Below are positions 24,302 through 32,349 of a stretch of DNA of 43,503 nt, piece after piece. How positions within the stretch are numbered: position 1 is the stretch's first letter; each line of letters begins with the position of its first letter. The position numbers and the translations under genes were made by a program. The notes beneath the pieces are model-generated. The model saw only the letters and a program-made list of their open reading frames with translations, was not told where the DNA came from and did not search any database. This DNA is from Candidatus Thioglobus perditus (GTDB lineage Bacteria; Pseudomonadota; Gammaproteobacteria; PS1; Pseudothioglobaceae). The stretch is from assembly GCA_002909145.1 (NCBI GenBank), contig PNQY01000032.1, forward strand, positions 1 to 43,503, in the 5' to 3' direction.

Positions 24302-25236
24302 CCCCTAAAGAAATGACTTTTGTTCAACACTTAGTTGAACTGCGTGATAAATTATTGCACTCTGTTATAGCAATTCTTGTGATATTTATTGCTATATTTC
24401 CATTCGCAAATGAAGTCTATGGGTTTATTGCCGCGCCAATTATGAGCGTACTTCCTGTAGACACAAATATTATCGCAATTGGAGTGATATCACCATTTTT
24501 AACCCCATTAAAAATGGCATTAATATTTGCTGTATACATATCAATGCCATATCTACTTTATCAGATTTGGTCTTTTGTTGCTCCAGCACTGTATAAGCAT
24601 GAGAGGCAAATGGTATTGCCGCTAGTAGTTTCTTCAACTATATTGTTTTATGCAGGACTAATATTTTCATTCTATATAGTATTTCCAGTTATTTTTGGAT
24701 TCTTATCTAATATTGGACCAAGTATTGTAGACTTTACTCCAGATATTCAATACTATCTTGATTTTGTTTTAAAAGTATCATTTGCTTTTGGTGTAGCATT
24801 CGAAGTTCCAATTGCCACTATATTACTAATAATGTTTGGTGTCACTACGGTTGAAAAACTTAAAAAGAATCGCCCTTATGTAGTTATTGGTGCATTTGTT
24901 CTGGGTATGCTGCTTACACCGCCAGATATCATCTCACAGACACTAATTGCTATACCAATGTGGCTTTTATTTGAGGCAGGACTTATATTTGCACCTATGT
25001 TTAAGAGCAGAGAGGATGCTCCACAAAAGCCAAACAATAACAACCCTAAAGATCCCGATCCAACTCCTAGTAATGATTCAAATGATGAGAGTGTAGATGC
25101 AGATGATTGGAGTGATGATGAATTCGATACCGAAATGGATAAAATCGATGAAGACTTTCAAAAGATGGATGATGAATTTGCCGAATATCTAAAAAAACTA
25201 GACGATGAAGATCCTAAGAATAAACCTAAAAGCTAG
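24298..25236 (+). CDS. tatC: Twin-arginine translocase subunit TatC with acidic C-terminal tail
   Basis: TatC recognises twin-arginine signal peptides. The first 240 residues show the six-helix TatC core with FVQHLVELRDKLLHS, the FEVPIATILL helix and VIGAFVLGMLLTPPDIISQ. After FAPMFKSRE comes an extra tail of roughly 65 residues rich in Asp, Glu, Asn and Pro (for example SNDESVDADDWSDDEFD). Ordinary TatC ends soon after the last helix (258 residues in E. coli against 312 here). The end overlaps the convergent ANTAR gene by 4 bases. Confidence 0.94.
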   Translation: MTPKEMTFVQHLVELRDKLLHSVIAILVIFIAIFPFANEVYGFIAAPIMSVLPVDTNIIAIGVISPFLTPLKMALIFAVYISMPYLLYQIWSFVAPALYKHERQMVLPLVVSSTILFYAGLIFSFYIVFPVIFGFLSNIGPSIVDFTPDIQYYLDFVLKVSFAFGVAFEVPIATILLIMFGVTTVEKLKKNRPYVVIGAFVLGMLLTPPDIISQTLIAIPMWLLFEAGLIFAPMFKSREDAPQKPNNNNPKDPDPTPSNDSNDESVDADDWSDDEFDTEMDKIDEDFQKMDDEFAEYLKKLDDEDPKNKPKS

Positions 25237-25817
25237 TCTAATAACTCAAAGGCATTGATAACACTCTCAGCAACATCTACGATACGCTTGTTTTTATCCA
25301 TAGCCATCTTCCTAAGAGATTGATAAGCATCATCTTCATTAATGTCTTTATGCTTCATTAGCAAGCCTTTAGCTTTTTCAACAGCCTTGCGTTCTGAAAG
25401 TTGATTGCGAGTTGCATCTAACTCATCTTTAAGTGCCTGAAACTCTCTAAATCTAGCCATAGCCACGTCAATAATAGGCTGCACTCTATTCTCTTCAAGA
25501 CCATCAACAATATAAGCGTTAACCCCTGATTTAATTGCTGAAGATGCCATTTCAGAGTTTGACTCTTCAGTAAACATAACAATTGGTTTAGGTTTAGTCT
25601 TGTTAACATCGGTAAGATTAGCAAAAACCTCTTCATCTGGAATGTCTGCATTAACAATAACAACATCGGCATGAGTCATTTCATTGCTATCTTGTAAATG
25701 AGAACTATTACTCATACGACATATTACTTCATGACCTTGATCTTGTAGAGCTCTACGCAAAATAGCGGAACGCCCAGTATTCTCATCAACCAAAATTATT
25801 TTTAATGCTATATTCAT
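25233..25817 (-). CDS. nasT: NasT-type ANTAR antitermination regulator
   Basis: ANTAR proteins bind paired hairpins in nascent mRNA and prevent termination. The 194-residue protein has an N-terminal receiver-like domain and a C-terminal ANTAR domain (about residues 135-190, LSERKAVEKAKGLLMKHKDI then DAYQSLRKMAMDKNKR). NasT hallmarks are clear in PIVMFTEESNSEMASSAI, AYIVDGL and VQPIIDVAMARF. At the phosphoacceptor position the strand reads VIVNADIP, with Asn where receivers carry Asp, so phosphorylation there is impossible. NasT proteins are usually controlled by a NasS partner rather than phosphorylation; no NasS is in the window. It follows the CBS gene on the same strand. Both glnK-amtB leaders nearby carry ANTAR-type hairpins, its likely targets. 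Confidence 0.9.
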   Translation of the reverse strand: MNIALKIILVDENTGRSAILRRALQDQGHEVICRMSNSSHLQDSNEMTHADVVIVNADIPDEEVFANLTDVNKTKPKPIVMFTEESNSEMASSAIKSGVNAYIVDGLEENRVQPIIDVAMARFREFQALKDELDATRNQLSERKAVEKAKGLLMKHKDINEDDAYQSLRKMAMDKNKRIVDVAESVINAFELLD

Positions 25818-25851
25818 AGATGGGTTATTTAATTATAAAAATATGAGTAAA

Positions 25852-26295
25852 TTATCCACTCATACATGATTTAAAGATAGCTCTATGCACATCGCCAATA
25901 CTTACAATACCAACTAGTTTGTTTTTGTGAGTAACTGGGATTCTTCTAAATTTTCTAAGCCACATAGTGCTTGCTGCTTTTAAACAAGGCATATTTAGAT
26001 CAATACTAGCAACACTTTTGGTCATAATATCGCCAATTTTAACTTCCATTGTAGTTTTGTAATTGTGCTCCATATTTTCAAAATCAAAATGAGTATCGCT
26101 CATTATCTCATCAAGCTCTGGGAACATATGTTGCAAAATATCCTTCTCGGAAATAATGCCTACCAAGTTATTATCGTCATCTACCACAGGCGCTCCACTA
26201 ATATGATCCATTACCATTAATATAGCAACATCTTTAACTAAGTCATTTGGGCCAACTGTTTTTACAGTGGTTGACATAATATCTTCAACTCTCAT
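25852..26295 (-). CDS. CBS-pair domain protein
   Basis: The 147-residue protein consists of two CBS motifs, at about residues 1-57 (starting MRVEDIMSTTVKTVGPNDLV and containing GAPVVDDDNNLVGIISEKDIL) and about residues 85-147 (containing RRIPVTHKNKLVGIVSIGDV). CBS pairs bind adenosine nucleotides and act as energy or ligand sensors. There is no attached enzyme domain. It lies 34 bases upstream of the NasT-type gene and is probably co-transcribed, which hints at a link between adenylate status and nitrogen control. The link is inference. Confidence 0.88.
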   Translation of the reverse strand: MRVEDIMSTTVKTVGPNDLVKDVAILMVMDHISGAPVVDDDNNLVGIISEKDILQHMFPELDEIMSDTHFDFENMEHNYKTTMEVKIGDIMTKSVASIDLNMPCLKAASTMWLRKFRRIPVTHKNKLVGIVSIGDVHRAIFKSCMSG

Positions 26296-26357
26296 AATTT
26301 GTTCTCCTGTATTAAATAAAACACCTATCTATCTCAATGTGTGTATTCTATATATAA

Positions 26358-26386
26358 ATTAAATATTGTAGCGTAATTATAGTCAA
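26358..26386 (-). promoter_or_regulatory. Probable promoter of the CBS-nasT operon
   Basis: On the minus strand TTGACT is followed by 17 bases and TTTAAT, just after the amtB terminator and about 60 bases before the CBS start codon. Confidence 0.5.
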
Positions 26387-26393
26387 ATTATAC

Positions 26394-26419
26394 AAAAAAA
26401 ACCCCCAATTAATGGGGGT
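26394..26419 (-). terminator. Intrinsic terminator after amtB (first copy)
   Basis: On the minus strand ACCCCC and GGGGGT flank an ATTAATT loop and run into a tract of T residues. It lies 24 bases after the amtB stop codon and closes the glnK-amtB transcript. Confidence 0.9.
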
Positions 26420-26443
26420 AAAAATAAGAGGTATTTTTATGGG

Positions 26444-27715
26444 TTATTTAATACTAAATTCAGGATAGGCTTCTAATCCACACTCTGCAATATCCACACC
26501 AGAATCCTCCTCCTCTTCTGATACTCTTATACCCATTAGTGCCTTGAGGGCTAACCATAACACCAATGAAGCTGTAAATACAAATACAAAGATAGTTCCA
26601 GCACCAACCAATTGTCCGGCAAATGTTGTGCCTGAATTTGTAAGTGGCACTGCTATTAAACCCCAAAATCCAACAACGCCGTGTACTGAAATAGCACCTA
26701 CAGGGTCATCAATCTTAAAGATACGATCAAGCATTACAATTGAGAACACAACAATTAGGCCGCCAACTACACCGATCATAGTCGCCTCCAATGCTGTTGG
26801 TGTTGATGGCTCTGCAGTAATTGCAACCAATCCTGCTAATGCACCATTAAGTGCCATAGTTAAATCAGCCTTGCCAAACCAAACTTTAGCTAAAAGTAGT
26901 GCAGCAATAACACCACCGGCAGCAGCAGCATTAGTATTCAAGAACACCATTGCTACAGAGTTAGCACTAGCAATATCACCTAGCTTTAATACTGAACCGC
27001 CATTAAAACCAAACCAGCCCATCCATAAAATAAATGTACCTAAGGCTGCTAGTGGCATATTAGCACCAGGTATTGCTTTAGAGTTACCATCAGCATCATA
27101 CTTGCCTTTACGGGCACCAAGTACCAACACACCAGCTAAAGCCGCCGCAGCGCCAGCCATATGTACAATACCAGATCCAGCAAAATCAGAGAATCCAAAA
27201 TCATCTCCTAAAGAAAACAAGCCAAACACGCTTTCTCCGCCCCAAGTCCAAGCACCTTCTAAAGGATAAATAACAGTAGTAAAAACTGCAGCAAATATAA
27301 AGAAAGTAAATAACTTCATACGCTCAGCAACTGCGCCAGAAACAATACTCATTGCTGTTGCTACAAACACAACCTGAAAGAAAAAATCGCTAGCAGCTGA
27401 ATAAACACTATCACCGCCAAAACCATTTTCTGCACTGGCTTTTAGAGCATCTACAACAAGTGTTTCGCCACCAGCAATACCTGCTAGAAATGCGCCACCG
27501 CCATACATAACTTCATATCCAATTACTAAGTATCCAGTACAAGCAATTGCAAATAAGCCAACATTCTTAGTAAGAATTTCAGCTGTATTTTTACTTCTAA
27601 CCAGTCCAGCCTCTAACATTGAAAAGCCTGCTGCCATCCACATAACTAAGGCACCCATTACTAAAAAGTAAAAAGTGTCCATTGCATATTGTAATTCAAA
27701 AATTTGATTTTCCAT
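26444..27715 (-). CDS. amtB: Ammonium transporter, first copy
   Basis: Amt proteins conduct ammonium across the inner membrane as trimers. The 423-residue protein has 11 expected helices. The twin pore histidines appear in IVHMAGAAAALAG and ISVHGVVGFWGL, and the family signature DFAGSGIVHMAG precedes the first. No cleavable signal peptide is evident; it starts MENQIFELQYAMDTF. The cytoplasmic tail contains GIRVSEEEEDSGVD, the GlnK-contact region. It lies 9 bases after glnK, so the pair is one operon under the ANTAR-type leader at 28183-28305. It differs clearly from the second AmtB. Confidence 0.95.
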   Translation of the reverse strand: MENQIFELQYAMDTFYFLVMGALVMWMAAGFSMLEAGLVRSKNTAEILTKNVGLFAIACTGYLVIGYEVMYGGGAFLAGIAGGETLVVDALKASAENGFGGDSVYSAASDFFFQVVFVATAMSIVSGAVAERMKLFTFFIFAAVFTTVIYPLEGAWTWGGESVFGLFSLGDDFGFSDFAGSGIVHMAGAAAALAGVLVLGARKGKYDADGNSKAIPGANMPLAALGTFILWMGWFGFNGGSVLKLGDIASANSVAMVFLNTNAAAAGGVIAALLLAKVWFGKADLTMALNGALAGLVAITAEPSTPTALEATMIGVVGGLIVVFSIVMLDRIFKIDDPVGAISVHGVVGFWGLIAVPLTNSGTTFAGQLVGAGTIFVFVFTASLVLWLALKALMGIRVSEEEEDSGVDIAECGLEAYPEFSIK

Positions 27716-27724
27716 TTTTCCTCC

Positions 27725-28072
27725 CTATAAAGCTATTGATCCAGTCTCACCCGTACGGATGCGAACTACCTGTTCTAAAGATGATACAAATATCTTGCCA
27801 TCACCAATTTGACCATCATCATCTGATTTAGCGTTAGTAATAATTACCTCAAGTGCGCTATCGACTTGATCAGCTCTAATAGCTATCTCTAGTTTAACTT
27901 TTGGTAAAAAATCGACCTTGTATTCAGCCCCTCGGTAAAGCTCCGTGTGTCCTTTTTGGCGTCCAAAACCTTTTACTTCGGTTGCAGTTATTCCTGTAAC
28001 ACCCACATTTGAGAGTGCCTCTCTAACATCATCAAGCTTAAATGGCTTAATAATTGCTGTTATCATCTTCAT
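27725..28072 (-). CDS. glnK: PII nitrogen regulator, first copy
   Basis: PII proteins sense 2-oxoglutarate and ATP/ADP and plug AmtB. The 115-residue protein has the T-loop with uridylylation site Tyr51 ([12 protein letters not shown]), the B-loop [12 protein letters not shown] and the C-terminal [14 protein letters not shown] short insert (SDDDGQ) precedes the B-loop relative to the second copy. The ribosome site AAGGA lies about 10 bases from the ATG. Transcription must pass two intrinsic terminators in the leader to reach this gene. Confidence 0.95.
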   Translation of the reverse strand: MKMITAIIKPFKLDDVREALSNVGVTGITATEVKGFGRQKGHTELYRGAEYKVDFLPKVKLEIAIRADQVDSALEVIITNAKSDDDGQIGDGKIFVSSLEQVVRIRTGETGSIAL

Positions 28073-28095
28073 AAAATTTTCCTTTTTTAAAAAAC

Positions 28096-28145
28096 AAAAA
28101 AGCCAGTAGCTGTAAGTGCAATATATGCAAATACAACTACTGGCT
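28096..28145 (-). terminator. Second (glnK-proximal) intrinsic terminator in the glnK leader
   Basis: On the minus strand AGCCAGTAG and CTACTGGCT pair, extended inward by TTGTA/TACAG and TGCA pairs to a stem of about 18 pairs with two mismatches, followed by TTTTTGTTTT. It sits about 24 bases upstream of the glnK start codon, so it would block glnK-amtB expression unless bypassed. Confidence 0.75.
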
Positions 28146-28182
28146 CTACTTAACCCGTGTGCAGCTCCACCTTGAAACTGGC

Positions 28183-28231
28183 AAAAAAAAACGTCTATTT
28201 AAACCCTTTAAAAAAGATCTAAATAAACGTC
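28183..28231 (-). terminator. First (ANTAR-linked) intrinsic terminator in the glnK leader
   Basis: On the minus strand GACGTTTATTTA pairs with TAAATAGACGTT over 12 positions (two G-U). The stem continues inward through GATCTTT/AAGGGTT to a four-base loop and is followed by a run of T residues. Its 5' arm overlaps hairpin P2, so the two structures exclude each other. Confidence 0.8.
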
Positions 28232-28241
28232 AATGTTTTTT
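28222..28241 (-). promoter_or_regulatory. ANTAR-type hairpin P2 of the glnK leader
   Basis: On the minus strand a stem closed by C-G with AAAC/GTTT carries the six-base loop ATTGAC (A at position 1, G at position 4). Further A-T pairs follow after one mismatch. The loop and 3' arm are part of the 5' arm of the first terminator. Confidence 0.65.
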
Positions 28242-28242
28242 G

Positions 28243-28268
28243 TTGATTTCCCACCTTTGGGAATTAAC
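28243..28268 (-). promoter_or_regulatory. ANTAR-type hairpin P1 of the glnK leader
   Basis: On the minus strand TTCCC and GGGAA close the six-base loop AAAGGT (A at position 1, G at position 4). The stem extends outward as GTTAA/ATCAAC with a bulge and a mismatch. It is directly adjacent to P2, as in known ANTAR targets. A 6-bp stem with a four-base AAGG loop is the alternative fold. Confidence 0.65.
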
Positions 28269-28276
28269 TGTTAACC

Positions 28277-28305
28277 ATTATAACTAATTAAATAAAATTA
28301 ATCAA
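28277..28305 (-). promoter_or_regulatory. Sigma70 promoter of glnK-amtB (first copy)
   Basis: On the minus strand TTGATT is followed by exactly 17 bases and TATAAT. Transcription would start just before hairpin P1 and give a leader of about 195 bases. Confidence 0.8.
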
Positions 28306-28328
28306 TGTTTTTTTAAAAAGCAATCCCT

Positions 28329-29264
28329 TTATTTGTACCTTTCATCAAAATTATCAAGAAAATCATCTATTGATAAATAATGACTACCATCGCATGAAAA
28401 GCTTAATCCTACTGTGCCATTCATAATATTCAAACTCCCGGTTTTTAAATACAACTGATCATCACTAAAGCGCATATAGTGAAACTTTTCAAACACTTCT
28501 TTGACCTGATCTTGTGTTACCTTGGCTTTTTCAGGGTAGGATCTTTTTGGATATAAAAGAAATATATTTGGACTGGTTATTTCTTCAAGTACATGCACGC
28601 GATAATTATAAGGATCATCATAGGCCCATATTGTTGCTCTGGATGATGAATAGTGTAGCTTTAAATGAAATATTCCAAGTTTGCATAATAATTCAGTGGC
28701 AATATTATGCACTGTATAAGCCTCTTTATCCATTGCAGACTCAGCCCTAGTCTGATTGAATAAATTAGATCTAACCTCTGGGTCCCCTTTGATTTGACGC
28801 CAATCATCCAGATTAAAATTTTGCTTCGGCAGTGGTAGACTCTCTAAATCAAGATCGAATACCAACATACCAATAATTTCATTGTCATGATAAAGAGCGT
28901 GCACTACACTAATGCATGGTCTTAATGTAGCACCAGAGATATAGGCATCAGACATATAAATTGGGTGTTCGCCATCAATTGCACTAATGAAAGATCGGTC
29001 TGATAGATTTTGACCTTGAAAATCATTATCTACTTTTGTTTTTGTTATGTTGCCACTTATTTGAATACCATAACGATCCAATGCATAAACCATATTAATA
29101 TGATTATGATTTTGCATATATTCAAACAAAAGATCATTTAATAAATCCAGGCTAGCCTCATTGTCTAAACAGTTATCACAAGCTTGTGATAATTGCATTA
29201 ATCCCTCGCCTAGCTGGTCAGTCAAAAAATCTTTTTGCTCAACAATTAAATCTGAAATTTGCAT
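28329..29264 (-). CDS. PDC/Cache-type sensor-domain protein, function unknown
   Basis: The 311-residue protein has no membrane segment or signal peptide. Its middle (about residues 55-155) resembles a PDC/Cache ligand-binding domain, with VYALDRYGIQISGNI, LSDRSFISAIDGEHPIYMSD, YISGATLRPCISVVHALY and IIGMLVFDLDL. The rest (about 190-311) has no motif I recognise. It lacks kinase, cyclase or HTH domains, so it senses without an evident output. It lies between ligA and the glnK promoter, on the same strand as both, 38 bases after ligA. A role in nitrogen control is only positional inference. Confidence 0.75.
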   Translation of the reverse strand: MQISDLIVEQKDFLTDQLGEGLMQLSQACDNCLDNEASLDLLNDLLFEYMQNHNHINMVYALDRYGIQISGNITKTKVDNDFQGQNLSDRSFISAIDGEHPIYMSDAYISGATLRPCISVVHALYHDNEIIGMLVFDLDLESLPLPKQNFNLDDWRQIKGDPEVRSNLFNQTRAESAMDKEAYTVHNIATELLCKLGIFHLKLHYSSSRATIWAYDDPYNYRVHVLEEITSPNIFLLYPKRSYPEKAKVTQDQVKEVFEKFHYMRFSDDQLYLKTGSLNIMNGTVGLSFSCDGSHYLSIDDFLDNFDERYK

Positions 29265-29302
29265 TTACTCTGCCCTAATCAAAACCTAATAATAAAATCA
29301 TA

Positions 29303-31204
29303 CTAACCATCTATTGCTAACAAATAGTCATCCTCAGTTATAACCTTGACTCCAAACTTTTTGGCATTTTGTATTTTTTTCTGCCCTACGTTCTTACCAA
29401 TTACCAAAAAATCAGTTTTACTACTAACACTAGACACAACCTGTACGCCAATAGATTTGGCATTCTTTTTCATCTTATCCCTAGATGAACTCATCTTTCC
29501 AGTAAAAATTAACTTTTTACCAAAAAACATATGTGACAAACTTTGAGTTGCACTTTTAAGTATTGTTTTTTCTAGATTAAATCCATAATTACTTAATAGA
29601 TCAAACTCATCACTAATAGACTTAAGACCCTCAGTAATAACCTTAGCTGTTAACTGTGCAAAGCCATCTATATTTGCAATCTGCTCTAGACTAAGATCAA
29701 AAATCTCACTCAATGGATAAGATTTTAGTAGGTTTTCACAATTACCCATTCCCATTCTGCCAACACCAAAAGCCGCTAAAAATCTCCAATCCTCTACTTG
29801 CTCAGTAGCTGATCTTTTTAATTGATTAATAAGATTCTCACTAGTTTTATCACCAAAACCCATCTCCATAAAGTCACTATGAGTTAATGCATAAATTTGT
29901 GAAATTTTACGTATACCGTGTTCATAAATTTTTTCAACGGTTGCAATACCAAATCCATCATTATTGGCCAATATTTTGAAAAAGTATTCAATTCTAGCAA
30001 TGGACTGCGCTGGACAATGATTATGATTAACACACATTAAAAAATCAGACTCCCACACTAACTCATTGCCACAACTAGGGCAGTGGCTGGGTATATCTAC
30101 CTCTGCAGGCTTTAATACTTTATTAATTTTAGGAATTACCAGTCCAGATCTAGTAAGCTCAATAACACTACCAGCACCCAAACCTTGTTCTTTTACCAAA
30201 GTATAGTGATGTCCAGTTGCCCGCACAATTGTAGCACCACTAAGCAAGGTTGGTTCAAGCTCAGCAACAGGGGTTATTTTTCCAGTACGCCCAACTTGGG
30301 GAGTTACCGATAAAACTTTAACTTGTGCCTTGTCTTTGTTTTCTTTGAAGGCAATTTGCCAACGATGAAATTTTCTATTGGCGCCCATATGATTTTTCAA
30401 AGATTCGTTTGTAACCTCAAACACCACCCCATCAACATCAAAATCTACTGTTTGTAAAATACTCTCTACAATAGAGTCAAACTTATTAATAAGTTCATCA
30501 ATACTGCCAAGCCATATTGGTAATTGAGAAAATGGTACAAATAGAGCAGCCTTTTTAACAATAGCTTGTTTGGCATTTTCATCAAGCTCTTTTTCTTTAA
30601 TCAGGCTGGCTTGAAAATTACGCGGATATTCAAAACTATCTGAAAGATATTTTTCAAAATAACTTTTCTTAACAACGATTTCACCAGGACCTTGTCCACG
30701 GTCAGAATCATTGTAAACGCTCAATCCTCTAGCAAATACTCGTGATATGTCACTACCTTTCTTGCCGTCACCCCTAGTGTATAGATGTTTGCCATCATCA
30801 AAACCAGCAAATCCATCCAACTTCGGAGTGGCCTTTATTTGGATGTCTTTAATAGCTAGCTCTATCTCACTAGCTGATTTTTCTAAACGCTCTATCCATT
30901 TTTCTACCTCTTTCCAAGAATACGCCTTGTCAGTAGAAAGCATAACCTCTGGAAGTAGTACTTTTTCTTCAGAAAAGCTTCTCCCTTCTGGTTCTACAGA
31001 ATGAAGCAAAGGGTGGCCTGGATCTTTTTCTTTTAGTGCAGCAAGATAGATGAAATCATAATCTTGATCACTAATAATCGGCTTTCCAGATCTATATGCC
31101 AGATTAGCTGTACTACAAAACTCAGCCAATTCACTGTTGGATAAGTCATCCACCAATACCTCTTGGCGGATGATTTTATTAATGATGGTTTTTGATAACA
31201 CCAC
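29303..31204 (-). CDS. ligA: NAD-dependent DNA ligase, divergent
   Basis: LigA seals nicks using NAD. The 633-residue protein has the NAD-recognition domain Ia (IISDQDYDF), the adenylation motif with the active lysine (ATPKLDGFAGF) and YTRGDGKKGSD. The OB fold includes VTPQVGRTGKITPVAELEP. A four-Cys zinc site (CPSCGNELVW then CVNHNHCPAQ), helix-hairpin-helix region and a C-terminal BRCT domain (about 560-633, FFGKKLIFTGKM) follow. It is about 40 residues shorter than E. coli LigA and less conserved around the active site (KLDGFAG rather than KLDGLA). Whether it is the only ligase cannot be told here. It follows bamC by 8 bases. Confidence 0.9.
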   Translation of the reverse strand: MVLSKTIINKIIRQEVLVDDLSNSELAEFCSTANLAYRSGKPIISDQDYDFIYLAALKEKDPGHPLLHSVEPEGRSFSEEKVLLPEVMLSTDKAYSWKEVEKWIERLEKSASEIELAIKDIQIKATPKLDGFAGFDDGKHLYTRGDGKKGSDISRVFARGLSVYNDSDRGQGPGEIVVKKSYFEKYLSDSFEYPRNFQASLIKEKELDENAKQAIVKKAALFVPFSQLPIWLGSIDELINKFDSIVESILQTVDFDVDGVVFEVTNESLKNHMGANRKFHRWQIAFKENKDKAQVKVLSVTPQVGRTGKITPVAELEPTLLSGATIVRATGHHYTLVKEQGLGAGSVIELTRSGLVIPKINKVLKPAEVDIPSHCPSCGNELVWESDFLMCVNHNHCPAQSIARIEYFFKILANNDGFGIATVEKIYEHGIRKISQIYALTHSDFMEMGFGDKTSENLINQLKRSATEQVEDWRFLAAFGVGRMGMGNCENLLKSYPLSEIFDLSLEQIANIDGFAQLTAKVITEGLKSISDEFDLLSNYGFNLEKTILKSATQSLSHMFFGKKLIFTGKMSSSRDKMKKNAKSIGVQVVSSVSSKTDFLVIGKNVGQKKIQNAKKFGVKVITEDDYLLAIDG

Positions 31205-31212
31205 CTTAGACT

Positions 31213-32349
31213 TTACTTAAACTGCTTAGCTATACTGCCTAAGAATTCGTAACTAAAATCAATGGTAGCTTGTTCATTCTCTTCAGACAGGTCATTAAAA
31301 TAAACTTCGGTTACAGAGCTATCAATTTGCTTAACAATAATCTGAAATGACTTCTTAATAGCATCATCACCAAACATACGGGACCAAATTCCTTTGTCTT
31401 CTGTCCTGGCAACATTGATATAAAAACTACTCTCTTTAACGTCTTTGTCTTCAACATCAATATTAAGCTGATCTAGAGCCCAACCCATATTGTCCCAAGT
31501 ATCATATTGGTTTAAAGAAAATACTAGCTTAGCATAACCTCCAACACCTTTAGATACATCAACAGTTAGTTTTTGCTCCTCTTTTGCTTGAAGAATTTTC
31601 TCCCTAGCAACAGCATGATCACTACCCAAGAATGTCATTAACCTATATAGCATTTCAGTTTCTAAAGCTTGATCTTTAGGGCGCGACTGCCAAATAGTGT
31701 TTTCATCATCTGCTCCAGCATTAGTCAAAACCTCTTCCATTGAAGTTAATGATAAGTAAACCTCAGATTTATTACCATTATCATCTGGCTCAATACGAAT
31801 ACGGTACTTGTCTACAATTGGTAATGCATATCTTGCAGCAATTGCTTTTTTAAGCATAGAACGAATTACACCTAAAGAACGGTCCGGAATTTCTGGATGA
31901 TTTTCCAAAAAATCAGTCTCCATTAGGCCAATCTTTTTGTTGGTTTTTTTAATAGCAAAACCATGATCTTTAAAGAAACTTTTAGCTAAGCCCCAAACAT
32001 CCTCTGGTTTTTTATCAACAACTAACCAGCGGCGATTGCCTGATCTTTTAACCTCAACATTAGATGAAGCCCTTAGAATGCTTGACGCTTCTTTAATTTT
32101 ATTGTCCTTATCAGAAAAACTAATCGTATCCTCTTGAACATTAGAAACATAATTTTCTAACTTAAATGCATTATGAGAACTTGGCTTGGTTAAATCTGGC
32201 GGTATTTCCAATGAAGTTACTGTTTTGTTTGAATAGTATTTAATATCCCTTTCGCCAAGTCCAGCAACTTCTTTTTCTTCTTTTTCATCAAAAGAAAAAC
32301 AACCTGCTAAAGATAAAGAAAGTGTTGCTAATAATAATACTTTAATCAT
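31213..32349 (-). CDS. bamC: Outer membrane assembly lipoprotein BamC (NlpB)
   Basis: BamC is a lipoprotein of the beta-barrel assembly machine in the outer membrane. The 378-residue precursor has a lipoprotein signal with lipobox LAGC (Cys17). A loosely folded N-terminal segment contains TSLEIPPDLTKP, which matches the conserved unstructured part that contacts BamD. Two helix-grip domains follow. It sits directly behind dapA with no gap, the same dapA-nlpB order as in E. coli, which supports the call despite low sequence conservation. Confidence 0.88.
   Translation of the reverse strand: MIKVLLLATLSLSLAGCFSFDEKEEKEVAGLGERDIKYYSNKTVTSLEIPPDLTKPSSHNAFKLENYVSNVQEDTISFSDKDNKIKEASSILRASSNVEVKRSGNRRWLVVDKKPEDVWGLAKSFFKDHGFAIKKTNKKIGLMETDFLENHPEIPDRSLGVIRSMLKKAIAARYALPIVDKYRIRIEPDDNGNKSEVYLSLTSMEEVLTNAGADDENTIWQSRPKDQALETEMLYRLMTFLGSDHAVAREKILQAKEEQKLTVDVSKGVGGYAKLVFSLNQYDTWDNMGWALDQLNIDVEDKDVKESSFYINVARTEDKGIWSRMFGDDAIKKSFQIIVKQIDSSVTEVYFNDLSEENEQATIDFSYEFLGSIAKQFK

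Noticed and set aside
26544-27269. Long open frame on the plus strand opposite amtB
   Set aside because: It is the antisense of a certain AmtB gene, its product is Pro/Ala/Asn/Thr-rich with no motif, and it has no ribosome site.
28146-28182. Glutamine riboswitch in the glnK leader
   Set aside because: I cannot find the conserved core of the glnA or downstream-peptide motifs; the ANTAR hairpin pair explains the first part better.
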